NCBI GenBank assembly: GCA_958296115.1
Contig: OY282442.1
Location: forward strand, 1,274,001-1,338,000
Direction: 5' to 3'
Source of the DNA: an uncultured Dehalococcoidia bacterium
GTDB taxonomy: Bacteria > Chloroflexota > Dehalococcoidia > Lucifugimonadales > CAJWER01
DNA: 64,000 nucleotides
Both the position numbers and the translations under genes were made by a program. A model generated the notes under the pieces. That model saw only the letters and a list, made by a program, of their open reading frames with translations, was not told where the DNA came from and searched no databases. Of this stretch, positions 25,944 to 35,517 are shown piece after piece (positions within the stretch are counted from its first letter, which is position 1; every line of letters begins with the position of its first letter).

Positions 25944-28361
25944 CTACTCCCCAGGCCGTATCTCCCCCTCCCAGAAGTGGTGGTAACCGCCGGGCACGGG
26001 AACGTACTGGCCGGTAAAGATGCGGGCAATATCATACTCAGGGAGAGTCGCCGTCGCCATACATCTCCCATCGAATATCACGCCGCGCCCGTCGAAACCG
26101 AAGTCCAGGTTATCGAAGCCGTGCCGCTTGCGATAGTCGGGAAGGTCGTTCAGGTCAACCGGATACACGGCGAGGAAGAACCACGCCTCCGTGTCGGCCG
26201 GGGCGCACGGCTCCTTCACGTAGACCAGCGTGTTTTCGCTGAGATACACGTCCCAGTCGGAGCGAATTACCGGCTCGCGGTCGCCGACCAGTCTTGCCAA
26301 GTAATCGCCGGCCGTCATCGCCTCCGCCCGCACCGGAGGGGAGGCGTCGCGGGGCAGCACGAGCGCGTCCACGCACAGCCCCGTCTCCGTTTGCGTCCAG
26401 GCCTTGGCGAACGGTTCATCCGCTCCAGTCCATGACCACACTGCCAACTCGTCCGGCGCGCAATCCCTGGCGAACGCCTGCGCCATCCGTCCGGCCACGA
26501 TCACTCCGACATCGCCCGATTGATAGTCGAAGTGCGGCTCCATCCGCTGCCAGAACCAGACGTCGGCGTCTCTCATTGGGGAGTAGGACCAGAGTTTGAA
26601 CCGGTAGTCTGCTGAATCAGGGTCGGGATGTGGTGCGCCCTCGAACATGACGTTGTCCAAGGCGAATCCACGCTTTACATTCAAATCGCCTCCAGCGACG
26701 TTCGCGAACCAGATAATCCCGTAACGCTGATAGAACACGGACTCGGTTACTTCCTTGAGGGCCTGCCAGTAAGGGTAGCGATTGCGGGCGCGATAGTAAT
26801 CCCAGGAATTGACCAGGCCGTCCAGGTTCACCACCGGAAAACGCGAGAAGTATCCGATGCTGCCGGCGTCCCACGACCCGACCACGCTGTCCTCGGGCAG
26901 CGCGCGGTCCATAACCCGAACGCCCATATGAGAATTAACCTCCGATTCGCGGTATGTTGACTCGCTTGCCGAGTCGGCATACCGGAACGGTCCTGTGAAG
27001 TCCGCCTTTGTAAGCAGAAAGGCTGCTCCGACAACGACGATGCCCACGCTCAGCAGGTTGGCCGCTTGGGGCCACCTCGGCCCGATGAAACGGCGGATGA
27101 AGTGGATGGCTACGTAGCACCTTGCGGGAATAATAAGCGCCATCAGCAGATACGCCGGGACGAAGTACCAGCCATAACTCCCCCAGTAGGGATCCACAGT
27201 GAGAACGGTCTGAGCGAACTTGGCGAGATGGCCGACCGCCAAGCCGAACACGCATACCATGAAGGCCAGCGGCAGCCAGTCCTTCCGGTCCCTGGAACGG
27301 CGGGCGAGCCACCAGACCACAACGACGTAGGCGCAGACCTCCAGCGCGACCAGCAGCTCGTAGTCGAAGACGGGAATCTGCAAGACGTCACGGAAGTTCT
27401 GAACGAAGCTGTATCCCCCTTCGTTATCCCACCGGGCTTGCGACCACATCTGCTTGGTTGCGCCGCTCACCGGCGTCACGCCTCCGAACACCAGCCCGTT
27501 GTATGCGAAGTACACCAGGATGCCGCCGATCGCGCCCAGCAGCGGAAGCACGGCGTTCAGGCGGATACGGAACCGGCCCCCTCTCGCCTCCGGGGCGCCG
27601 AGGCCCTCCCCCTCTCCCGTCGAGGGAGAGGGTCGGGGTGAGGGTGATTCCCGCCTCGACCACTCGATGAGACCCAGCGCGGCAGTGACCGCCAGCGATA
27701 TGGCGACGTACTCCAGGCGCGCCCAGGGCAGAGCGAAGGCCACGCCGGCCAGCGGCCACTTCCACCGCCCCGGGTCCCGCGCGTAGAGCGTCACTGCAAA
27801 GAAGAACAGCCCCAACATGAACAGCGCGGCGGCCGCTTCCAGTCCAAGGAATAGGTTGCGCTGCTGGTACAGCAGCGGCAGCGCGGCGAACAGCAGAATC
27901 CAGGGCAGCCGCGCCAGCCGCGCCGCCACGACGACCAGGGCAACCCCGCCGGCGATGAGCATGACCTCGAACGCCTTGATGCCGAACAGCGCCGCTTCCT
28001 TGTCGAATACCCAGTAGAAGGGCGTAATCAGCAGCAGCCAGAGGGGATGGTAGCCGTTGGTCTGGGTGATGCCGCCGTCGAAGGTGGAGAATTTCCCCGA
28101 GGCCAGGTTATAGGCAATCTGGAAGTAATAGAAGGAGTCGTCGGCGTTGACGTCCCGGAGGAGGTTGACGAGGTCGAAGCGGGCCAGCATGTACCAGGCA
28201 AACCCGGCGCCGTAGGCCAGGACGCCAGCGACGAATAGAGCGAACAGGGCGGCACTCAGCTTGGAGGAAGGAATTACCCCCTCCCCATACTTATGTTCTG
28301 ATAGGGCGCGCCACAAATTGTTCAGCGCCAAGTCTTGTAGGCCCTTCCCGTTACTGTTCAA
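25944..28361 (-). CDS. Large polytopic membrane protein, GT-C glycosyltransferase-like
   Basis: This is an 805-residue protein with about ten hydrophobic segments in the first 480 residues, then a ~320-residue soluble part. After the first helix comes RDVNADDSFYYFQIAYNLASG, an acidic D-D motif in the first extracytoplasmic loop, followed by TQTNGYHPLWLLLITPFYW. That arrangement resembles GT-C lipid-linked sugar transferases. The soluble part contains GSWDAGSIGYFSRFPVVNLDG, seen in related uncharacterised proteins. The function is inference. A REP-type repeat at 27604-27651 is translated in frame as a loop. Confidence 0.65.
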   Translation of the reverse strand: MNSNGKGLQDLALNNLWRALSEHKYGEGVIPSSKLSAALFALFVAGVLAYGAGFAWYMLARFDLVNLLRDVNADDSFYYFQIAYNLASGKFSTFDGGITQTNGYHPLWLLLITPFYWVFDKEAALFGIKAFEVMLIAGGVALVVVAARLARLPWILLFAALPLLYQQRNLFLGLEAAAALFMLGLFFFAVTLYARDPGRWKWPLAGVAFALPWARLEYVAISLAVTAALGLIEWSRRESPSPRPSPSTGEGEGLGAPEARGGRFRIRLNAVLPLLGAIGGILVYFAYNGLVFGGVTPVSGATKQMWSQARWDNEGGYSFVQNFRDVLQIPVFDYELLVALEVCAYVVVVWWLARRSRDRKDWLPLAFMVCVFGLAVGHLAKFAQTVLTVDPYWGSYGWYFVPAYLLMALIIPARCYVAIHFIRRFIGPRWPQAANLLSVGIVVVGAAFLLTKADFTGPFRYADSASESTYRESEVNSHMGVRVMDRALPEDSVVGSWDAGSIGYFSRFPVVNLDGLVNSWDYYRARNRYPYWQALKEVTESVFYQRYGIIWFANVAGGDLNVKRGFALDNVMFEGAPHPDPDSADYRFKLWSYSPMRDADVWFWQRMEPHFDYQSGDVGVIVAGRMAQAFARDCAPDELAVWSWTGADEPFAKAWTQTETGLCVDALVLPRDASPPVRAEAMTAGDYLARLVGDREPVIRSDWDVYLSENTLVYVKEPCAPADTEAWFFLAVYPVDLNDLPDYRKRHGFDNLDFGFDGRGVIFDGRCMATATLPEYDIARIFTGQYVPVPGGYHHFWEGEIRPGE
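27604..27651 (+). repeat. REP-type palindrome inside a coding sequence
   Basis: CCCTCTCCC-gtcga-GGGAGAGGG followed by TCGGGGTGAGGGTGATTC lies within the membrane protein gene. On the coding strand it is read as ESPSPRPSPSTGEGEG, keeping the frame open. Confidence 0.8.
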
Positions 28362-28531
28362 GGCGTATCTCTTCCTCCCACATGTTACCGAAACCGCACG
28401 TACTGGCCGGCGCCAGAGGGTTGGGGTGAGGTGAACTCGTTCAGATAGATGGCGTACACCATAGAGGGGAGTGAATGGACACAGAGGGTGGATCAGGATG
28501 CCAAACTACCAGCCTCAGCCGCCGGTGAAAG

Positions 28532-29374
28532 TCAGTCCAGCAGGGCGTGCAGCTCTTCGAGGGTCTGGCTGTACTCGTCTATGGGGAAGCCGTCCACCCT
28601 CATGGCCCGCTGCCCGCTGAAGCTGTCCACCGCGCCCAGCGAGACCACGCGCTCCACCATCTCCCGCTCCTCGGCGACGCTGGGAAGCAGGTTCCGGCCA
28701 ACACGCCGCGACAGGGCGGCGACGAGGCCGTAGCCCCCCCAATTCGATACGCTGGATATGACCAGCTTGGAGACCGTGGTCACGCATGGGAGCTCCACCA
28801 AGGACGGCACGGTCGGGATGACCTGAGCCAGGTTGCCCATCCCTATCTCGTTGCCGCCGTCCCCGACGCCGATCGAGGGTATCTCGCCCGTGAACAGGCA
28901 GTCGGCCTTGGCGGTGTATTCGGTGATGTCGACGTTCCGCATGTTGCGAGCCTTGCCGTCCTCGCTCGGCCCGCAGCGCTCGATGGATATGAGCAGCGAG
29001 GGCGCGAAGTCCCTGATGACGCCGTCCGCGAAGCGTCGGCTCGCCGCGTCGTCGGTTATCGGGAAGTCTATGACGGGCGAGCCGTCCGTCGCCAGTCCCT
29101 CGACCACCGCCGCGGAGTAGCGGTCGGCCACGTATGCCACTTCGCACCCGAGGGACCGCAGGGCGTTTCCAATGGCAACCGCGCCGGGCGGCCCGTCGTT
29201 CTCAGGAGCGCCCGCCATCAGGATGTAGAACCCCGTGACGATGAGCGCCGCCCCGGGGTTGTCCAGAATCAGCCCCGCCGCCTCGTCGGCGTATCCATCG
29301 GCCATATACGGCCTGAGGGCCGATATGCCCCGCATGTCCCGGTCCAGTATCACGTCCTCGATGTCTATGCTCAC
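28532..29374 (-). CDS. DUF4392 protein, D-glutamate cyclase-like
   Basis: This 280-residue protein matches the DUF4392 domain, the C-terminal half of mammalian D-glutamate cyclase (DGLUCY), which converts D-glutamate to 5-oxo-D-proline. Motifs include ALIVTGFYILMAGAPENDGPPG near the start and ECGPSEDGKARNMR-like text (here ERCGPSEDGKARNMR), then GVGDGGNEIGMGN. GTG 29374 is 24 bp downstream of the DUF1445 gene on the same strand. The paired arrangement supports a shared pathway. Confidence 0.8.
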   Translation of the reverse strand: MSIDIEDVILDRDMRGISALRPYMADGYADEAAGLILDNPGAALIVTGFYILMAGAPENDGPPGAVAIGNALRSLGCEVAYVADRYSAAVVEGLATDGSPVIDFPITDDAASRRFADGVIRDFAPSLLISIERCGPSEDGKARNMRNVDITEYTAKADCLFTGEIPSIGVGDGGNEIGMGNLAQVIPTVPSLVELPCVTTVSKLVISSVSNWGGYGLVAALSRRVGRNLLPSVAEEREMVERVVSLGAVDSFSGQRAMRVDGFPIDEYSQTLEELHALLD

Positions 29375-29398
29375 GATATACGGCCCTGTTCCATGAAG

Positions 29399-30193
29399 TC
29401 AGAGGGCGGCCACGTCCTCGTTTAGCTTGTCCGTGATGAACATGTGGCCTGGAGAGTGCGTGATCATGAGCGGCGGCTTCGAGGCCATGGCCACCGCCTG
29501 GGGCGTGACACCGCAGGCCCAGAATACCGGCACGTCGCTCTCCCCTACGCGGGCGACGTCGCCGAGGTCGGGGGAGTGGACGTCCTCCACGCCTATCGCG
29601 TCCGGGTCGCCGATGTGTACGGGCGCGCCGTGTACGGCCGGGTATCGCGAGGTGATCTGGACGGCCTTCACGACCTTGTCTTGCGGTATCGCCCTCATCG
29701 AGACGACCATCGGCCCGGAAAACATTCCCGCCGGCTCGGTCTCGATGGACGTGACGAACATCGCCGTGTTCTTCCCGGTCTCGTAGTGCGGAATGCGGAT
29801 GCCGGCGTTCACGAGGGCGGCCTCGAAGGTGAAGCTGCAGCCGAGCAGGAACGACACCATGTCGTCCCGCCAGGCGTGCGAGATGTCAGTCGGCTCCTCG
29901 ACCAGCTCGCCGCGTTCATAGACGCGGTACCTGGGCAGGTCGGACCTGATGTCGGCCCCCGGAGCCATGTTCCGGGGCTCGGACGAGCCGGCCTCGACCA
30001 CCTCGAGCAGTGGGCACGGCTTCGGGTTGCGCTGGCAGAAGAGCAGGAAGTCGAACGCCTGCTCCCTCGGCAATACGACCAGATTCGCCTGCACGCGACC
30101 GGGCGCCATGCCGCTGGTCAAGCCGCTGAGCTCGCCGCGGCGCATCATCGCCCTGAGGTCCCTCGGATCTGTCGGCAGCGCAGGCGTTGGCAT
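29399..30193 (-). CDS. DUF1445 / putative hydro-lyase (D-glutamate cyclase N-domain type)
   Basis: This 264-residue protein belongs to the DUF1445 (YcsI) family: SGMAPGRVQANLVVLPREQAFDFLLFCQRN, PRYRVYERGELVEEPTDI, DMVSFLLGCSFTFEAAL and GDVARVGESDVPVFWACGVTPQ. The same domain is fused to DUF4392 in mammalian D-glutamate cyclase, and here the two are adjacent genes. GAGGTG lies 6 bases before ATG 30193. Enzymatic role follows from the family, not from any residue I can confirm as catalytic. Confidence 0.85.
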   Translation of the reverse strand: MPTPALPTDPRDLRAMMRRGELSGLTSGMAPGRVQANLVVLPREQAFDFLLFCQRNPKPCPLLEVVEAGSSEPRNMAPGADIRSDLPRYRVYERGELVEEPTDISHAWRDDMVSFLLGCSFTFEAALVNAGIRIPHYETGKNTAMFVTSIETEPAGMFSGPMVVSMRAIPQDKVVKAVQITSRYPAVHGAPVHIGDPDAIGVEDVHSPDLGDVARVGESDVPVFWACGVTPQAVAMASKPPLMITHSPGHMFITDKLNEDVAAL

Positions 30194-30343
30194 GGGTCCA
30201 CCTCGATTCTGTCGGGGTCGAGGCTATTCTACCACGCGCCGCAGAGCGTAGGCCGCAAAGCTGGGGCGGCTGACACCCGTCCGCGCCCCTCATCCTGGGG
30301 GAGCGGGCAGGACGCCTGCGCTCCTAATATGCTATATTTTATC

Positions 30344-30433
30344 ATGTCAGCCTTGGCCCCAATCTTAGGAGGAGGCGCAGTGGTTGCGGCAAAGCGCCTG
30401 GACGACATGCGCCTCACGCCGACCACAGGATAG
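30344..30433 (+). CDS. Possible 29-residue leader ORF upstream of hdc
   Basis: A short frame, starting MSALAPILGGGAVVAAK and ending DMRLTPTTG, stops 5 bp before the histidine decarboxylase ATG. It is preceded by TGC-TATATT (30330-30338), an extended -10 only 5 bases before its ATG, so the transcript would be nearly leaderless. There are no histidine codons, arguing against classical attenuation. It may equally be untranslated leader. Confidence 0.25.
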   Translation: MSALAPILGGGAVVAAKRLDDMRLTPTTG

Positions 30434-30438
30434 ACAGA

Positions 30439-31587
30439 ATGGACCCCCAGACCCAAGACCGCCTCGACGCCCTGCTGCGCAACTTCGAAGAGCTCAGCCC
30501 GCGCTTCGTCGGATACCCCTGCAACCAGGACTTCGACTACACAGCCCTCGTACCCTTCCTGCGCTACTGCATCAACAACCTCGGCGACCCCTTCCACGAC
30601 AGCAACTTCCAGCTCAACACACACAAGATAGAGCGCGAAGTCGTCCTCATCTTCGCCGACCTGATGCGCCTGTCCCGCGAAAGGGCTTGGGGCTACCTGA
30701 CCTCCGGCGGCACCGAGGGCAACATGTACGGCCTCTACATAGGCCGCGAGATATTCCCAAACGGCGTCGTCTATTTCTCGCAGGACACCCACTACAGCGT
30801 CGTCAAGATACTTCGCGTCCTCAAGGCCCGCAACATCATGATCAAGAGCCAGGACAACGGCGAGATAGACTACGACGACCTCTACGAGACCATCCGAATC
30901 AACCGCGACTCGCCCGCCATCATCATGGCGAACATCGGAACCACCATGAAGGGCGCCATAGACGACGTCGACAGGATACGCGGCATACTCGACGACCTCG
31001 CCGTCACCGACTCATACATCCACGCCGACGCCGCGCTCAGCGGCATGATACTGCCCTTCGTCGACGAGCCGCAGCCCTACGGGTTCGACCACGGATTCGA
31101 CAGCGTCGCAATCAGCGGACACAAGATGATCGGGTCGCCGCTCCCGTGCGGCGCGGCCCTCACCAAGAAGGAATACGTCGCCCGCGTCGCCCGCTCCATC
31201 GAATACGTCGGAGTGCTGGACACCACGCTCACAGGCTCGCGCAATGCCCTAACCCCGCTCATGATGTGGTACGCCTTCCAAGAGCGCGGACTCGACGGCT
31301 TCAAGAGCGTCGTCCAAGGCTGCCTGGACACCGCGGAATACGCCGTAACTCGCTTCCAAGACAGCGGCATCCCCGCCTGGCGCCACGAGAACTCCGTCAC
31401 AGTCGTGTTCCCGAAGCCATCCCCCGAGATCATCCGCAAGTGGCAGCTCGCGTCATACGGAGACATCGCCCACGCCATAACCATGCCCCATATAACGCGC
31501 CAGACCATAGACCAGGTCGTGGACGACTGCGTCAACCAGGATTCCCCATCCCCCAGCTGGAGGTCGAACCATCACCCACCCATTTGA
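30439..31587 (+). CDS. hdc: Histidine decarboxylase (PLP-dependent)
   Basis: This is a fold-type I PLP decarboxylase of the bacterial histidine decarboxylase subgroup, 382 residues. Signatures: RFVGYPCNQDFDY, GYLTSGGTEGNMYGLYIGRE, FSQDTHYSVVKILRVL, MANIGTTMKGAIDDV, HADAALSGMILPF, and the Schiff-base lysine in SGHKMIGSPLPCG. Sequence features fit histidine to histamine conversion; a related amino-acid specificity cannot be excluded. AGGA lies 7 bases before the ATG. The next gene, an ACT protein, follows by 100 bp. Confidence 0.88.
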   Translation: MDPQTQDRLDALLRNFEELSPRFVGYPCNQDFDYTALVPFLRYCINNLGDPFHDSNFQLNTHKIEREVVLIFADLMRLSRERAWGYLTSGGTEGNMYGLYIGREIFPNGVVYFSQDTHYSVVKILRVLKARNIMIKSQDNGEIDYDDLYETIRINRDSPAIIMANIGTTMKGAIDDVDRIRGILDDLAVTDSYIHADAALSGMILPFVDEPQPYGFDHGFDSVAISGHKMIGSPLPCGAALTKKEYVARVARSIEYVGVLDTTLTGSRNALTPLMMWYAFQERGLDGFKSVVQGCLDTAEYAVTRFQDSGIPAWRHENSVTVVFPKPSPEIIRKWQLASYGDIAHAITMPHITRQTIDQVVDDCVNQDSPSPSWRSNHHPPI

Positions 31588-31687
31588 CGCGACGGTATAG
31601 CCAAGCGTCACGCAGGGGCGGATTTCATACACTGAATAGCGACACAGCGCAGCAGCCCCGCCAACAATACAAAGAAGGAGCGCGCAA

Positions 31688-32080
31688 TTGAACAGGATAA
31701 TCGTCATGGCGAAGAACGAAGTCGGAGTAATCGCCGACATCAGCAGGGCCCTGGCCGACAACAACCTCAATATCGAGACCATCAGCGCCGAGGCCCTCGG
31801 AGACGAGGGCATCATCACTCTCACTACCAACGACTACGACGACGCCCTCCAGGTCCTCACCGACGCCGGCTTCAAGACTGTCAGCGACGACTCTCTGATA
31901 GTCAGGCTGCCCGACGAGCCCGGCGCCCTCGCGAAAATCTCCGAGAAGTTCAAGCAAGCGGATGTCAACATCCAGAGCCTCCACATAGTGGACCGCCGCG
32001 ACGGCCACACCACCATCGCCATCTCCACCGACGACCGCGCCAAGGCCGAGACGCTCGTTGACAAGGGAACGGTGGTGTAG
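31688..32080 (+). CDS. Tandem ACT-domain amino-acid-binding protein
   Basis: This 130-residue protein has two ACT domains: residues 1-65 (IIVMAKNEVGVIADISRALADNN) and 66-130 (LIVRLPDEPGALAKISEKFKQAD), each with the V-G/P-G-x-(L/I)-x-x-I signature. Such stand-alone proteins are usually allosteric amino-acid sensors. The start is TTG 31688 with AAGGAG 7 bases upstream. Its position after hdc hints at histidine or amino-acid sensing, but that is speculation. Confidence 0.82.
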   Translation: MNRIIVMAKNEVGVIADISRALADNNLNIETISAEALGDEGIITLTTNDYDDALQVLTDAGFKTVSDDSLIVRLPDEPGALAKISEKFKQADVNIQSLHIVDRRDGHTTIAISTDDRAKAETLVDKGTVV

Positions 32081-32122
32081 TAGAGTCTTGCGTGCCCAGC
32101 CCAGAATGCAAGGAGTTAATAG

Positions 32123-34018
32123 TTGTTCCGGACATATCCTGTAAAACTCCAAGACCTCTTAAAAGATGCGGACGCTGGGCGTCTCCAGTTGCCCGAATTT
32201 CAGCGCAGTTACGTCTGGGGCGATGAGGATGTCCAGAATCTCATCGCCTCGGTCGCCAAGGGATACCCCATCGGGGCGTTCTTGTCCCTTTCAACAGGGG
32301 GAGAGGTCAACTTCAAGCCGCGTCCACTTGAGGGGATTGAGGAAGCTGGGGACTTCTCTCCCGAGGAGTTGCTGTTGGATGGACAGCAGCGCCTCACTTC
32401 GCTCTACCAGTCCATGTACTCGAAGGATCCGGTACACACTCTCAATTCTCGTGGAAAGGAGATAGATCGCCTTTACTACCTTGATATTCGTAATGCCGTA
32501 AGCGCCAGAGCAGATATAAGAGACGCGATCATCGGCGTACCAGCAGACCGCATCATGCGAAAAAATTTTGGGCGAGACGTGGACATTGACATATCCACCC
32601 GTGATAGGGAGTTCAGTATACATGCGTTTCCTCTTAACTATGTCTTTGACCATACACTCTGGTTCCCTTGGTTAGAATCTTGGGGAGCTCACTGGCAGGC
32701 GCAAGGCGAGGACGTTTCCGATTGGAAGATGAAGTTCCACGAAATTATCAGCCAGGTTGCAGAGTATCAGATACCGGTGATCCGCTTGGATGAGAAGAAC
32801 GGACGAGAGGCCATATGCCTCATCTTTGAAAAAGTCAATACCGGGGGCAAGCCACTCAACACCTTTGAACTTCTCACGGCTATCTATGCTGCTGATAGGT
32901 TTGATCTGCGTGAGGATTGGAATGGGCCACTCGACAAACCCGAGCAGGGACGTCGACAAAAGATACATTGGACAAAGATAGATGGGACACCGATTCGGAT
33001 AGACGTGCTGAGTGGGGTGTCTGCCATTGAATTCCTCCAAGTTTGTACGCTCCTGCACACACTGGAAGAACGGTTGGCGAAAGAGAAGGCTGGCGCTGAG
33101 GGCAGAAATCTACCTCAGGTGAGTTGCAGCCGTGATGCGTTGCTTCGTCTTCCCCTTGAAGCCTATAGGGAATATGGCAACTCAGTAGAGAGTGGCTTCA
33201 GAGACGCTGCCAGCTTCCTGCACGAACAGAAGCTTATTGCGAGAAAGGACATACCATATGCGCCGTTGACTGTCGGACTGGCCGCTACCTTTGCTATCCT
33301 CAGACGTGAAGGCCGAACTGTCTCAGTTACAGACAAAGACAAGATCAAGAAGTGGTTCTGGTCTATGACTCTGGGCGAAATGTATGGGTCGCGTACCGAT
33401 TCATTGCTTGCTCGCGATGTGCCAGAACTCGTCTATTGGATCAATGAGGATGGCCCAAAGCCGCGCACTATGGGCGAAGCGATATTTCAACAGGACCGAC
33501 TTCTGTCGCTTACGTCCCGCAGGTCTGCCGCATATAAGGGTATCCATGTGTTGCTCATGGGGCATAAGCACGGTGGCTGCAAAGATTTTATTACAGCCAA
33601 GGCCACGGACGCAATGAGGTTCTTCGATGATAGAATCGATATCCACCACATCTTCCCACAAGCTTGGTGCAAGAAGAATGGCATTCCATCTAAGAAATGT
33701 GATTCTATAGTCAACAAAACGCCGCTTTCTAAGAACACGAATCAAATTATCGGCGGTGGTGCTCCTTCATCATATCTTAAGCGTATAGAACAGAAGGCGA
33801 AGTCGTCTTCCGAGGACCTTGATGGTATTATCGAGACCCACCTTATAGAGCCGGAACATCTCCGCAATGATGATTTCGATGAGTTTTTTAACGCCCGCCT
33901 CGAGGAGCTTACCCAAGTCATAACTGATGCTATGGATAAGCTTGTTATCACGGAACATGGCACTAATGAAGAAGAAAGAGACGTTATAGAATCCGAAGAA
34001 GACGAAGAGAATACTTGA
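32123..34018 (+). CDS. GmrSD-like DUF262/DUF1524 modification-dependent nuclease
   Basis: This 631-residue protein has an N-terminal DUF262 domain (LQLPEFQRSYVWGDEDVQNL, then ELLLDGQQRLTSLYQSMY, the DGQQR motif; IFEKVNTGGKPLNTFELLTA) and a C-terminal DUF1524 HNH-type region (DIHHIFPQAWCKKNGIPSKK, NKTPLSKNTNQIIGG). GmrSD proteins use NTPs and cut modified phage DNA, acting as type IV restriction. TTG 32123 has AAGGAG 7 bases upstream. Base composition is clearly more A/T-rich than the neighbours, consistent with transfer. Confidence 0.88.
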   Translation: MFRTYPVKLQDLLKDADAGRLQLPEFQRSYVWGDEDVQNLIASVAKGYPIGAFLSLSTGGEVNFKPRPLEGIEEAGDFSPEELLLDGQQRLTSLYQSMYSKDPVHTLNSRGKEIDRLYYLDIRNAVSARADIRDAIIGVPADRIMRKNFGRDVDIDISTRDREFSIHAFPLNYVFDHTLWFPWLESWGAHWQAQGEDVSDWKMKFHEIISQVAEYQIPVIRLDEKNGREAICLIFEKVNTGGKPLNTFELLTAIYAADRFDLREDWNGPLDKPEQGRRQKIHWTKIDGTPIRIDVLSGVSAIEFLQVCTLLHTLEERLAKEKAGAEGRNLPQVSCSRDALLRLPLEAYREYGNSVESGFRDAASFLHEQKLIARKDIPYAPLTVGLAATFAILRREGRTVSVTDKDKIKKWFWSMTLGEMYGSRTDSLLARDVPELVYWINEDGPKPRTMGEAIFQQDRLLSLTSRRSAAYKGIHVLLMGHKHGGCKDFITAKATDAMRFFDDRIDIHHIFPQAWCKKNGIPSKKCDSIVNKTPLSKNTNQIIGGGAPSSYLKRIEQKAKSSSEDLDGIIETHLIEPEHLRNDDFDEFFNARLEELTQVITDAMDKLVITEHGTNEEERDVIESEEDEENT

Positions 34019-34067
34019 CATATTCCGGCCACAAACGAATGGCAAAGCCGAAGATATTCGTCAGCTA

Positions 34068-34173
34068 TTACCCCCACAATCCCGTGCTGAAATACCGCTC
34101 CCCGATGTCGTTGATGATGGTAACCACTCGGCCCTTGCCGGCTTCCCTTGCCGCTAGGTACGCCCCCTGTACG
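34068..34173 (-). pseudogene. Displaced 3' end of cysteine synthase (left copy of 106-bp direct repeat)
   Basis: 102 of 106 bases match 36338-36443. It encodes the last 34 residues of the cysteine synthase, from VQGAYLAAREAGKG to FSTGLWG and stop, with no amino-acid difference: all four base changes are synonymous. It has no complete gene upstream and marks the far end of the inserted restriction-modification unit. Confidence 0.88.
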
Positions 34174-34290
34174 GACGAATCGTGTGATGGAAGGACACGC
34201 CCACGAGCCAAGAACCTCGAACGTCTAACTTCCCGCTGTAAGAAAAAGGCAGAGGGTAAGCTGACGCCGCGCTTTACATTGCCCGGTGTA

Positions 34291-35517
34291 TCAGGGTCTG
34301 TATCCACGCACTTCGAATTCGTAAAGCTCCTTCTTGGAGTTGCGCTTCCTTATGCGCGAAACTGTTACGTCTTGGAAACCCGCCGAAGAAAGCAAGTCGG
34401 CGTACCACTGCTCCGTAGGCGCTTCGATACCATAGAATGTAGAATTGCCAACTACATATGTGGCGCTTCCGCCACTTCTTATAACCCGATACGCCGAGCG
34501 CAAATGCTCCGACACGTCCGCAAAATACTTGTGAACGTACCTTGACAACAAAGCTCCGTTTGGCGCGCTCGCGCCGGCAATGCTGCTCAATGTGCGCCTG
34601 AATTCATCACCCAGGGGAACCTCGCTGGATGGATGCCAATTCGCCAACATACTCGTAGCCATGCCCCATGTGCCGCCGATTGCTCGCCAGTCCAATTCTC
34701 CCGCCTGCCTCGAATTGGTCAAATATCCAAGCCAATACATGTATGGCCGCAATTCACGGATATAACTCATGCGATTGGCGTAAGGAGGCGAAGTATAGAG
34801 GATATCAATTGACCGATCCGATACTGACCTCATAGTCCGAGAGTCATCAAGTGACACAGCCACTGTTCCAAGCAGCTCCGCTTGAGATGTCTTTGCTACG
34901 TATGACACTTCCCTATTGAATGCATCAAGTACATCATCGACTCTATCATCGAAAAATCTGGGCTGTCTCTCATCCTGGGAGCTAAAAGACATGGACTGGT
35001 GGTTGAATGCAGCGTTGCTTTGGCTGATCATGACTCGACAGAACGCTATGTTGACCAGATCGTCAATCACTGAACCGTCAGCAGTCTTATTGATAGCGAA
35101 CCTCAAGGCGGCAACTACGCTGAGAATATCCTCCTCCCACCAGCGAGTAATACGATGCATTGGCGGAATAGGAGCAACGCAGTCAGGATTTTCTCTCACA
35201 AGCTGAATCGCATATCTGGCTCGCTCAACCATGAGATCCACCTGATCCGGATCATATCTCCTGGTTTTAGCGTTGGCGAACCAAATCAAGAAGGGGTTTA
35301 TATCCAAGAGAAGGGCATCCAGCCCATCCTCTGCCGCAGCGAGCCCCGTGGTGCCTGTGCCTGCGAACGGATCGAGCACACGCTGTCCTGGCTCGACCAG
35401 AGCCAAGGCGCGTTTGACCAACTGGTACGAGTATGCTGGAGTGAGGCGAAGCCAGTCGTGACGCCCAGCGCCAACATTGCCCTTGAAAGTAAGGTAGGCG
35501 TTTTGACGATTGTTCAT
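34291..35517 (-). CDS. Type II-like DNA methyltransferase (beta-type motif order)
   Basis: This 408-residue S-adenosylmethionine-dependent methyltransferase has the SAM-binding motif DPFAGTGTTGLAAAEDG near residue 45 and the catalytic motif TSPPYANRMSY near residue 235. The S-P-P-Y form fits amino-methylating enzymes, N4-cytosine or N6-adenine. Its ATG overlaps the stop of the endonuclease gene (ATGA), as expected for a restriction-modification pair. Target sequence unknown. Confidence 0.85.
   Translation of the reverse strand: MNNRQNAYLTFKGNVGAGRHDWLRLTPAYSYQLVKRALALVEPGQRVLDPFAGTGTTGLAAAEDGLDALLLDINPFLIWFANAKTRRYDPDQVDLMVERARYAIQLVRENPDCVAPIPPMHRITRWWEEDILSVVAALRFAINKTADGSVIDDLVNIAFCRVMISQSNAAFNHQSMSFSSQDERQPRFFDDRVDDVLDAFNREVSYVAKTSQAELLGTVAVSLDDSRTMRSVSDRSIDILYTSPPYANRMSYIRELRPYMYWLGYLTNSRQAGELDWRAIGGTWGMATSMLANWHPSSEVPLGDEFRRTLSSIAGASAPNGALLSRYVHKYFADVSEHLRSAYRVIRSGGSATYVVGNSTFYGIEAPTEQWYADLLSSAGFQDVTVSRIRKRNSKKELYEFEVRGYRP

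Noticed and set aside
34068-34307. Independent 79-codon gene
   Set aside because: Its second half is the displaced end of the cysteine synthase; the first half is spacer sequence read in the same frame.
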